From: Erythrocercus mccallii
Lineage: Eukaryota > Chordata > Aves > Passeriformes > Dicruridae
DNA: 64,000 nt
Direction: 5' to 3'
NCBI GenBank assembly: GCA_013397435.1
Contig: VZRG01000777.1
Coordinates: forward strand, 264,069 to 328,068
Positions 41,910-52,010 of the stretch are shown here, one piece after another. The position numbers were made by a program, and so were the translations under genes. The notes below the pieces were generated by a model, which had not been told where the DNA came from, did not search any database, and saw nothing but the letters and a program-made list of their open reading frames with translations. Within the stretch, counting starts at the first letter, position 1, and every line of letters starts with the position of its first letter.

Positions 41910-44515
41910 TGTCTCATGCCAAGGAACTTCACTGCAGGCCACTGATAACCACAGCACATAACTGGACACTTTGGTTCCCTGCTGCCCTATCGCCAAAAAG
42001 TCTCTACCATGATAAAGAAATACAAAAAACATGTCCAAAAATAAATTCAGCATTTCTTCAGTGTCACACTATTCACTGCTTGTACAACATATTTAGCAGG
42101 ATAGCTATGCTTGACTAGAGAAACACAATGGAATTCTCTTTAACAACCTCTTTTAAGTAAACCGCAAGCTTGACCTGAAACAAAAATAAATGAAAATTTC
42201 TACATACAGGCCATTCAACAGCACAAAAGTGGTCTTTTTATCCAAATTATTTTGTAACAGAAGATTTGTCAGACACTTCCCAGACTCAGAGCTCATAGAA
42301 AAAAACGAATTAAACAAAAAAGTTCAGATTCAAATAATCTGAAAACACAAACACAATAAAGACATGGGCTATGGTGCCCAGACAGAAGGCAATAATAGAG
42401 GCCTAGGGATGGGAAGGAGGGCTCAAAGGCAAAGGTGGTACAGGGTTGTTAAAACCCCAGAGCAGCTTGAAAGAGGAAAGAATGGATGATATTGCTATGA
42501 CTTTTTTGTTGGCTACTACGAACTTCTCAGAAGTAGATCATTTTGTTGAAGGAAGCTAAGACAAAGAAACTAATTTGCCAAAGTCAGACTTAAAATGGAA
42601 AGAGAAAACCATAGAAGGTTCCAAAACATCAGTGGTTAATTATGGGTACCAGAAGCAACTGAAAAAAAAAATCCCAAGTTTCCTTTGCAGAAGCAAGGCC
42701 TTGAGGATAAAACTCAAACTGCACAGAGAAAGGAAACATTGCATCTTCACCAAGGAGAGCCTCTAGACAATGCTGTGCTACCTAAAGCGACCCAAAGCTG
42801 TGCACTGGCTTCTTCTCACTTCCAGAGATTAAAAAAAGTAGAATAGATCTGCAGAACAGCTCTTGGCCAACATTCAACAAAGCTCGTTTAACTCCTAAGC
42901 AGCCTGGATGTGGCAGGCTCATGGAAGCTTGATCCACTAATGGGAGAATTAGGCTTTTATAATGTATGCTTAAGTATCAAATGCTGAGAGTCATTTCAGT
43001 AATAAAATCATTAAAGAAATGATACATAGACATATTAGGTCGATTAGGTAGACACAGGCAGACAGATTAGATGGGATGACCACAAAGAATAAAGTAAATA
43101 TGAAATAGAGAAAAGTAAAGGGCAGAAAATTGAATCTAAAAGAATATTATAGATATATGAACTTGGCAAATAACTGGAGTGATTCCCTTGAAGAAAGAAA
43201 TATTAAGCTGGTCAAATAAAAGCTGGTAACTCACTTCTCCCTTTTACTCTAATCTCTGACTTTATATGGTGTAAACACTACAAAAATTAGGGAAAACCAA
43301 GTGTTCAGAATGTAACTATGGAAATTACAGGCTGACAACCATCAATTACAGAATAAATGCTGTTCAAAAGCAGATGTAATAATAGCTGGCAAGAAACATT
43401 AATACAGTTTGACCTACAGTTTTATTTACTTCTTTCAGGCAACCTGAATGTCATGGTGCTTACATAAACAATGCTTAATGCTTTGAACTTCAATAAAACA
43501 CAGCAAGAGTTAATTAAAATGATACAATCAAGGCATATCTCTTTTGATATAATAGACAGAACAATAAAGGGAGACTGTTTATTATAGATTCTAATAATTA
43601 TTCACAAAAAGTATACAGTGAAAGTCTAAGCTTTAATTTTAAAGATAACTTCTTGAGCTGAAAAATCTCCTTGCTTTGATGTTTGCTAGCTGCTGAAATT
43701 CACGCATTTGGGAGCAGAGGCTTTGGCAAACAAACCCTTAATACACACGGATGAAAAGCTATTTTCAATAACATTAATGTTTAATGCAAACTGCTAAAAG
43801 CAGGCAAATTCAAAGTTAAGGCTGACAACTCCATTTTTAGCTTAGAGATCAGAGTTTAAAAAGCTCCAGCATCTTATGCCAGAACTGTTGTAAGATTGCA
43901 TTCAGAATATCTCAGCTTTTGTTTCATTTTCCATTCTCTGACTCTTTCCATTAACGTGCAGACTTGGAGGGTTTTGTTCTATTTTAGTTTGTTGTTGTTT
44001 TGATGAGATCGCCTTTGTTCCTTTCATCACCCAAAAGCCACCAACAGAAGGAACAGAAGTAGCTTCTGTTATGAAACCTCGTGTTGTAAATCATCCATCC
44101 ACCTTTCCAACAGCAGCCACTGTTGCCTCAAGCTCCCCTTTCAGCAAGGTGGGAGTCAGGAAACTCGAGAATTTCCAACAGTCCAAAGTGTTGTGAGGTA
44201 CAGAGCATCTCCAGGAATGTTCTCCCATATGGAGCCAGGTCCACATCCAGTTTAATCAAACCCAATCCCACATCTGCTTGTCAACAAAGGTGGCCAAGCA
44301 TAGGAAATTGTATTCTAAGTTTAAAAGTTTGAACTTTTCAATTATTGGTTGGGGCGTTATTTTGTTTTTTTTTTTCCTTGGGAGTAGGAGATATTATCTT
44401 TGACTGAATTCATCTGAAACAAAGCTGCCTTCATCAGCTAAGAAATATTGGATCTACAACCTCCTGTCCCCCATTTGCCCTTTTCTTTTTCTTCACTGTC
44501 ACATTTGTCTGACAT

Positions 44516-44553
44516 GAAAGAAGAGAGAAAAAAAAGAAAAAAGAAAAAAAAAA
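44516..44553. repeat. purine tract (A/G)
   Basis: A run of A with scattered G of about 38 bases, lying some 50 bases upstream of a pyrimidine-rich splice-acceptor-like sequence. Confidence 0.85.
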
Positions 44554-44600
44554 CAAACCCAAGCATTTATTTTAATTTCTTCTTTTTCTGTTTTTTTTAG

Positions 44601-44715
44601 ATATCAAATGAGTTAGAATCTAAAATGCCTATTCAAAGTAAATTCCTAAAATTACTGAAGACCTGCTTCTAATTAAAAATATGATTTGAATAAAACTAGT
44701 CTGTGAGCTGGTTAG
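44601..44715 (+). other. candidate terminal exon (unproven)
   Basis: A very pyrimidine-rich tract ending TTTTTTTTAG (44,591-44,600) makes a strong acceptor-like site. The first frame after it is open for 23 codons (starting ISNELESKMP, ending KTCF) and stops at TAA, 44,670-44,672. A polyadenylation hexamer AATAAA follows at 44,689-44,694, then G/T-containing sequence. Acceptor, short frame, stop and poly(A) signal in order is the layout of a small terminal exon of a coding or long non-coding transcript. AT-rich DNA yields this layout by chance fairly often (a similar but weaker case is at 35,829), and no upstream partner exon was found. The product is not recognised. Confidence 0.2.
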
Positions 44716-46078
44716 TCTGCCTTGGATGTCTTCTCACACATTCCTTTTTCTAAGCTGGTACCACATTGCTGTGCCCTCTGTGCCAGATGAAGCCCTGGCT
44801 GCACACAAGGCTCCTTTCACAGGTCTGACTTCTACTCTGAGTAGCAGCTGTGCTGCAGCTCTTCCAGTGATCAGCGTCACAATACCTGGAGAGCTTTTAC
44901 TGCCCTGTTTTTTACGCAATCTTTATTTTAAAAAATAATAATTAAAAAATCCTAGATTTTTCAAGAAAGAAGTGAGTTTTTAGCCTTCAGTCCCAGAGAA
45001 AGATTTGCAACTGTGACCTTAACACAATCTTTAGGCTTGGCCAACAGAAAGCTAATGAAAACCCAATGATAGTTTTATTTAATAAACATGGCAGGTTTAG
45101 CCCATGAGATTGATGGGAGTTTCCAGAATGGAATATCCCTGTGGCCAGGTCAGCTGTCCCGGCCACGGTCCCTCATGGCTCCCTCATTGCCAGAGCATGG
45201 GAAACTCAACAGTCTTTGATTTAGGGTGAGCTCAGCAACAATTAAATCAACCCTGTGCTATCAATGTCATTCTCATCCTATCCTAAATCCAAACCACAGC
45301 ACTGCTACTGGGAAGAAAATTAACTCTGTCCCAGACAAAAGCAGGACAAAATATAAAACTTACTTTTTCAAACCAGACTAAAATTGCCAAGAGTTCTAAA
45401 AGTAGTGAGAAATGCTCCATGTTAAGGAGACACACCTGATTGCTGGTCCCACTGAATTCAGAAGTAAGCAGAAGATTGTCCCTCGTGTACCTCCCAAAAC
45501 ACTGGGACTTGCAGATCTGCTGGGTGCAAATCACAGCCCACCCACGGCCACCTTCAGCAGCAAGTCCCACACCACCTGTTTCTATTCCTGGTTTTAAGGC
45601 AGAGGTAACAATGCTCAGGACAGATCTGTATCCATGGCATGCACCTTAAAATAACTGCAGCACTACAGCTAATCCTTTTTTAATTACTGTTTTTTAAAGG
45701 GGGCAATTCTTCTGCTGTATATTCACAAGTGCAGCAACATGGCAGGGGAGTTGATGTGCAAAGACATGACTGGGTGTTATTCCCTACAAAACAATTATCT
45801 GCCGGCTAATTGGGATCACTACACTGGTGTAAGTGCTGGAAATAGTTCTAATCAATTGTTATAATAATGTACCAACTCATGGAGAATTTAAAGAAAAAAT
45901 GAAATTCTAGGATGTGAAAAATTACTGAATTACAGCGCAATCCTTAGTGTTTTAATTGAGCAGTTTTCTCAGAATATGGGGGGAATGACTCATGCAGTTC
46001 CCCACCTCCACAAGCAATTTTTGCCAACCCATCTGCCACCCCAAATGTTTCGTCCAAAGCAACCCCATCAGTGGACTT

Positions 46079-46097
46079 CTGCTCCCTCTGCTGGATC
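46079..46097 (-). promoter_or_regulatory. CTCF-like motif, minus orientation
   Basis: CTGCTCCCTCTGCTGGATC contains CCCTCTGCTGG, a common reverse-orientation variant of the CTCF core. CTCF is an insulator and loop-anchor zinc-finger protein. Weak to moderate motif match; binding is not demonstrated. Confidence 0.3.
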
Positions 46098-47659
46098 TGC
46101 AAAAATAGGGATTAATAGACCCAAATCTGCTTCCTGGGAAGGCAAGGGCACGACTTCCACTGGTTTCACCAGAAGGACTCTGCCCTTGCACTGCCTCCAA
46201 AGTGGTGCTGACATCATTGCTAAAACTGACTTGCAAATAAGTAGCCGATAAACAGCTGTAATACTTTTAAATAAAATCACTTTTAAACAAAACCTCCTAA
46301 GACCATGGGGGAATATTGGTTAAAAACAAAAACTACTTTAGGGATTATAATTTTTGTCAATGCTCTCTGAACAGGGGTAAAATCGAAAGGCAATGTCAAC
46401 ACCCATTGAAGTTTTCAGTGTTTCTTTCAACCTTTCCCAGCTGTTTTTTCCTAGCCCATGATCCTGCTGCAACACAGAGTGATGGCTCATTGCCACATGT
46501 GATGGGAGACAAAGAAAATATTCTCACAATGGACAATAAAGTTTTGCTTCTGCATTCCAAGTCAGAAACAAATAAATGCTGAATTCCATTAAAACCTCTG
46601 TTCACGGCACTTTTCCTGTAGTCTCCCCTATAGGTGCTTTTAGTGTCTGACTGCTTAGAAATCACAAGTGTTGAACTGTTTAGTGACTCTGATCCTCCCA
46701 TCAGTACACTGATCTGGTGATAAAATGTAAAAGGCTTGTGGTATTTGCATTTTACTCAGTTTAGTCACAGATCACAAAATAAATTAGTAAATTGAGCTAC
46801 AAGGCTTCCAATTTGCAGCAACCAAGCCTTCTAAATAATCATCTATGCTTAAATACACAAAGCCCTACATACACAAATGTAATAATTTCTCTGTCAACTA
46901 AAACAAAAATTCCATCCCCCCAAATGCCTCCACACAATGACTGCTGTAGAGAAATCAGCCAAATCAAAGTGCAACATTTCTCCTTAAACTCCAGATAATT
47001 ACAAATATCCAGTGAACTGAAATTCTAAAACCACCTATGGTATTCCTTCTGAGCTGTCAAACACTGTTGCTCCAGTTTCATAAAAGAGAATTGAGAGCTG
47101 TTTCCTTCTAGAAAAGATCAGAAATCCTGCCATGGTACAGGTGCCTGTATCACAAACGCGAGCGTCACCAATGCCAGCAATTAGCATCATTACTGGCAGC
47201 ATCTGAAAAGCAGCCAAATTCATGGAGACTGAACAAATCTCCCACTGCTCAGGTCCATCCTTCCAGGTCAGGGCTAAAGCACATCAGTGACCCTTGCAGG
47301 GGAAGCTGCAGTGCTCCTGTCACACCATTTATCCACTCCATCCCACAGCTGACTGAAAAACTCTGTCTCCCCCAAAATATGGGGACTTGGCACATGAAAT
47401 GCCAAGTCTTAATTTAACATAAATAATTTTGTTAGATAAGTGCAGGAGAACTATTTCAGCACCACACAACTACGGTTGTGTCAGAATTAGGTCACCCAGA
47501 TGCTTAAGTTGTTATTGATGTGGCCCTGAATTGCCTCCTCCTGTAATTTTAGTTTATACACTCAAACCTTTTTTTGATAAACACAAGCATAAATCAGCAC
47601 GAATTCCAGGCAGGTTCTGTGATGTCTTGCTTGGAATACGCCATGTGTTAGGACAAATG

Positions 47660-47912
47660 TTAGTTTCCCCTGACCTGTATTAAAAATATTTAAATGTTTA
47701 AAATATGATTCCTTTCATTCATATGCTAATGACTATAAACACTGCTCCAACCAACATATGACAAAAGCCGAAATAGATTTCACCAGGACTTTACATCTTC
47801 TTAGTAAATTAGGTATAACAGTAAATGGATGTGCTGAGGGCATTGTAAAGTTGCCAGTCAGCTGTGCAATAATAAAGGGACTACACAGTCCTACCAAAAA
47901 AAAAAAAAAAAA
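47660..47912 (+). pseudogene. possible retroposed transcript 3' end (poly-A retrocopy)
   Basis: AATAAA at 47,871-47,876 is followed 19 bases later by a 17-base A run starting at 47,896, which is the normal distance from signal to tail in an mRNA. The sequence before it carries a frame (from about 47,758) that reads into the tail as lysines and is probably untranslated sequence. An imperfect repeat, GGACAAATGT (47,652-47,661) against GGCAAATGT just after the A run, could be a decayed target-site duplication. Retrocopies are uncommon in birds because CR1 rarely mobilises mRNAs. The parent transcript is not recognised, and a chance A tract after AATAAA is the main alternative. Confidence 0.25.
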
Positions 47913-48159
47913 GGCAAATGTGCCATGGGAGTCTAAAAAAAATTTGAAAAATAAATAAAAAAAAATCACAGGAACTCCATATTCCTCTGGGTACAGAAAT
48001 CCTTTGGTGGGGATATATTTCTTGCACACATCAGAGAAATATTAAAGACGAAAAAAGTGTGAAGTTCAGCTTTCAAGGCTTTGTTTCTGTGCCTGTGATT
48101 TGTCCGTTGTCACTGTTGAAGGGGTGCAGGCACACGCTGGATCCATCCCTGCACATTCC

Positions 48160-48960
48160 GGCCTGATGCTAATCTCTCTACACTGATATTTCCCAACAAT
48201 AGTGGTCATCTAAATGCTGCTAATCCTTTTAGCACGCACTAATAATTATGCATTAGCACAAATAATATTAAAAGCTTTTTTCCAATAATTACATATATAA
48301 TGGATGTGTCTTTAAAAAGTTGTTTACAGCTAATTAACCAATGAATAATTGGTTTCCCTTCCTGAAGCAGGAGAAAGCTTGTCTTGGAGTCACAGTTAAA
48401 AATGCTTTCTCTCTCCCTTCTTTAAAACAGTTTTACAGATGTTGTTAGCAATTAAAACTGTTAAAATGCTATTAAGCCAAAATTTCTTTATTAAAGAGAT
48501 TACTCAACCCAGCTGAATTGTTTTTTAAAGTACTGGATCATTTCAAATAATTTCCAATTTGGATGATCAGTGAATGGTCTGAACACACCAAGACCCCGTT
48601 CTGAACAGTTCAGATTCTTTAGTACCACAACACAGGCTGCTTGTTGCTATATGACTAGTTTAATTGTGGGCTGTAATAAAGGTCATAATTAATATCCCAA
48701 CACAGACACTAACAAACAATTTTAAATTGCCAGCATAATCAAATGATGCAAACATCTATGAGCTACAAAAGTTCATTGCCGCAACTGACAATTTCTTAAT
48801 TGTATTCAGTCATTCATGGAAATTTTATTAACATCGAACTGATGTATCCTGCCCTTACTCTGTCACAACACCAGGGATCTAATTTCATTATTTTCCACAA
48901 GATTTGCTTGACTACTGCCATGATTCTAATATTGCTTTAGTCCAGATGTTTATGCTATTT
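48160..48960. promoter_or_regulatory. homeodomain/POU-motif-rich, enhancer-like block
   Basis: The block is repeat-free and dense in AT-rich factor motifs. TAATTATGCATTA at 48,243-48,255 combines an inverted TAAT..ATTA pair with an ATGCAT core. GCTAATTAAC lies near 48,330. CCAAT (48,338-48,342) and ATTGG (48,348-48,352) form an inverted pair with a 5-base spacer. GGTCATAATTAAT lies near 48,683. The texture suggests a conserved non-coding element, but conservation cannot be shown here. Confidence 0.3.
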
Positions 48961-49739
48961 AAATTAGGAAGAAAAGGCTTTTGGGTAAACACAATTAAAG
49001 AAGTTTTTTTTCCTTTTTTTTCCTTTCCAAATTTAGTTTAACAATCTTCTTTTAATTAATGAATATAGCTGCAAAGTAGATGGGTTTTTCCCCCTCATTT
49101 TTTATGCTCATTCCCCACTGTGTGCAACATACATCGAGTGTATGGCTCCAGCTATTTCTAAATATAACAACCTTTTAATTTTTCACTTACATTTGAGTGC
49201 TCATTAAAGTGAAAAATAGCAGGGCATGACAACTGCACTTTTTTTCCTTTTACTCTTAAACATATCCCAAACATATTTTGAGCATAACAGAAACGGTTTA
49301 AATCTTTCTCCCTCCTCCCATGGTGTTACCCCCCAAAGTGGATCTATGACTGAAGGATAACCCATATTTCTGGTGCCTTAAGTGTTCAAAATTATTGTAC
49401 AGCACCAACTCTGTGTGCCAGCAGAGGAATCTGCAGGGCTGGAACACTGGAATCCAAAGGATTTTGTTTCTGCTTTTTGATAAGACTTGAATACATTCAT
49501 TTTCTTCTCCTGTTGGACAATAGCATTTTATTCATATCGAATCTCTTTCCCAGGAAACAATGCTCTGATGGCTAAAGTAGGATTCCTCTCCTTTTGTCTG
49601 TCTTAAAGCAAGCTGGTTTCCATATAAAACCATGAATTTTTGCATGAAAGAGCTAATAAACATAAGCAGGGGGTTTTTTTTATGAGACGCAGCATTATTT
49701 TACTAAGGTCAAAACATGCCCAAATAGTGAGCACACACT

Positions 49740-49836
49740 TTTACACCAGAGCTTTACACCAGAGCTCTACACAGCTTTACACACTGGAAGATTATTCCTA
49801 AGTGCAAAATTGGAAGATTATTTCTAAGTGCAAAAC
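49740..49836. repeat. two adjacent tandem duplications (13-bp and 26-bp units)
   Basis: TTTACACCAGAGC is present at 49,740-49,752 and 49,753-49,765, followed by decayed partial copies to about 49,784. Immediately after, a 26-base unit starting TGGAAGATTATT occurs at 49,785-49,810 and 49,811-49,836 with two differences. Two independent duplications side by side mark a local slippage hotspot. Confidence 0.92.
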
Positions 49837-50139
49837 TTGAAAACTTCACCGTGCAGAACACAGGCTTTCAAAAATAATAGTCATAACCTTTCCAAAAACT
49901 GTCTTGAGACAGTATTTTTGAGGGATCTGAGCAAGAATTTTCATACCAGCATTTTGTCAACATTTGTAAAAAGCCTGAATAATGTGTGTGATTTGAGCCG
50001 AGTAAAGATTCACACCGCGCTGTGCCAGACACTCATCAGATGCACTGAAAACTTCCTGCTGTAATTAGTTAGCAACTGCCTTTGTAATTCACCAGCACAA
50101 AGATATTTATAAATACCCTCAGTATTTGCTGTCCTTACC

Positions 50140-50465
50140 GAACGGGGTATTTATTCTGTGTGCAGAAGAGGTCACTGCCACCTTTCCACTCAGCAAATCC
50201 CTCCCCTCCCCAAAACCGCGGGTGAAGGGTGCCACAACCCGACTGAGCTACGCTATTTTTCTTCTTGTATATCCTACAAACGCCACTCTCTGTCCGTCAC
50301 CCGCAAATGTCCATGTGCAGGAGCATTTGGGAAGCCAGAAGTCCGACTGGGTTGTTGTTGGGGCTGTTTTGTTTGGCTGAATGGAGGTCAGGGAGCTCTC
50401 TGAGCCCCCCGGGAGCCCGGCAGTGCCGCAGTGCTGCCAGCGGGGCGGGCTGCCCATGCTAATGC
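50140..50465. promoter_or_regulatory. CpG-island-like cluster 1
   Basis: About fifteen CpGs fall in roughly 320 bases, against a strongly CpG-poor background. They include AAACCGCGGG near 50,213 and a GC-rich end (about 50,405-50,460) with CCCGGGAGCCCGG and GGGGCGGGC, an Sp1-type box. ATGCTAATG, an octamer-like site, follows at about 50,457. Such clusters usually mark unmethylated promoters or regulatory elements. No TATA box or convincing first exon was identified, so strand is unknown. Confidence 0.45.
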
Positions 50466-51465
50466 TGCTCCACACTTTTCCCTGGTATTCTTTTGTATGG
50501 GACCAGGAATAAAATCCAGTGGGACTTGCTCAGGTGGAGAACACACTGAAAAACTTTATTAAAAAAAAAAAAAAGGATATGTTTACGTTAATGGAGTTTA
50601 ACACACCCACTGGAAAATGATCAGAACAGTTCATGTGCACAATTCATTCGGATTTTCTGTAAACTACCTCCAGACCTCAGTAGTATACCTTTAAGTGTTG
50701 CTCTAGTTCCATCATGTGCTGATATGGAGATCTGTGTTTGGCAATCTTTCCAAGTATTCCATGTCAATTTTACAAAAACTAAAAATATTGTTGAAAAAAT
50801 ATTATCCCAAGAACATACGTAAAATTATAAATATTCAGCACATCAAGCTTTTGATATACTTTAGTGCACATGAACTGAGTAGCTGTCAAAATTACAACAG
50901 GCAACTCAAGTAATTATGCAGATTTATGCAAAACATTAACAAGAAGAATTAAATGCACAAATGAGGTGGCTACACTTGAATTGTTAAGATTATGAATAAT
51001 TACCATGAATCTTTTTGCTCTTAATATAACTTGTTTTTGATAAACAAAGCCTTAATTATCAGAATACTTTTGAGAATTTTGGTGACCTTCATTAATCTTA
51101 CAAAACAAGTCTCTTGTGTTCTGCATTGTAAAAGGCACATGCTTAGAATAAGTACACAAACCATGGGAAAAGCATATGTTAATGGCTACTACAAACCAGT
51201 GAATGATAGCTCAGGTTGGAAGTAGACGGCATTCTGCACACGTAGGTGAAATAATATTGAGTATTTGGAAGTACTCTGGGCTGAATAACATCTGACAAAG
51301 GCTAGGAGAAGGCTGCTATATGAGAAATTATTTCATTTTGCAAAATAACAGGTTATTTTAAGAATAGAAGTGAAATATCAGCCTACTAATTTCTCATCTC
51401 GGAGATAGAGGAGGTGCAATAAATCATTTACCAGAGCAATAGAGAACCCCAAACATCCCTGCCCC
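50466..51465. other. AT-rich spacer between CpG clusters, no gene seen
   Basis: This is AT-rich sequence with an A tract at about 50,560-50,574 and short meaningless frames. It separates the two CpG-rich clusters by about 1 kb. Confidence 0.65.
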
Positions 51466-51800
51466 CACCCCGCAGCCCCGATTCGTCATCTCCTGCAAGG
51501 CTCGGCGTTCCCGAGGTGAACGTGGCTGCCACGCATCCGCATTTTCCGCACTCGCATCCAGCTGCCAGGCAGGACGCAGGGAGCAGTTCTCCCTCTGCTT
51601 CGCTGCTGATTTCGACACTGCCCTCTCCCTTTCTGAGGAACAGTGGGACCTCTCCATGTCCCCTCAGTTAATTTCAGAATTAATTTGCAACGCTGTCATC
51701 GGCAGTGTAACAATCCACTGCTCAACAGTTGCGATTCTTCATAACACTGTCAAACTCCCAGCTGCCACCGTGGCAGCCGCTTCGCCCAGGCCCAGCCACT
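51466..51800. promoter_or_regulatory. CpG-island-like cluster 2
   Basis: About fourteen CpGs lie in the first 155 bases (51,468-51,622), and roughly six more follow to 51,800. On the minus strand a frame starts with ATG near 51,657 (MERSHCSSERERAVSK..) and runs about 75 codons to a GTAAAT donor-like sequence at about 51,440, which would be the layout of a first coding exon. The peptide is not recognised and the donor is only fair. Reading this as a CpG promoter is better supported than reading it as an exon. Confidence 0.42.
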
Positions 51801-51889
51801 CTGCCTTGGGACCAGGAGTAAAGGAGAACTTTGGAAGCATTAAGTCTTTAATGCCAGCCACATTCTGCCTTCCCTAGAGAGCAAGCTGT

Positions 51890-52010
51890 CAGATCAATGG
51901 CGGGTTTGTCATAAAATCTCTCCCAGGGACTTGAATTTGTTTTGACAAATGTCAAATAGCTTTGATGCATAAAAATTAACTTAAGGAGGTCATAATTAGA
52001 CAAAATCCAA
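51890..52010. promoter_or_regulatory. conserved-looking element with inverted TGACA/TGTCA site
   Basis: TTTGACA (51,941-51,947) and TGTCAAA (51,950-51,956) form a perfect 7-bp inverted repeat with a 2-base spacer. TGACA is the core bound by TALE homeodomain proteins (MEIS, PKNOX, TGIF), and facing cores suit a dimer. GCTGTCAGATC lies about 50 bases to the left and GGTCATAATTAG to the right. Regulatory function is inferred. Confidence 0.33.

Larger units (their letters stand above)
41909..50129. other. unique non-coding DNA with isolated exon-like and retrocopy-like segments
   Basis: No multi-exon gene can be assembled. Items of note are a purine tract at 44,516-44,553, a candidate terminal exon at 44,601, a reverse CTCF-like motif at 46,081, a retrocopy-like segment ending in poly(A) at 47,896-47,912, a homeodomain-motif-rich block at 48,160-48,960 and tandem duplications at 49,740-49,836. 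The remainder shows no supported feature. Confidence 0.65.

Noticed and set aside
47758..47958. Frame ending in a poly-lysine run
   Set aside because: The lysines are translated poly(A). The segment is better treated as a possible retrocopy 3' end than as a protein.
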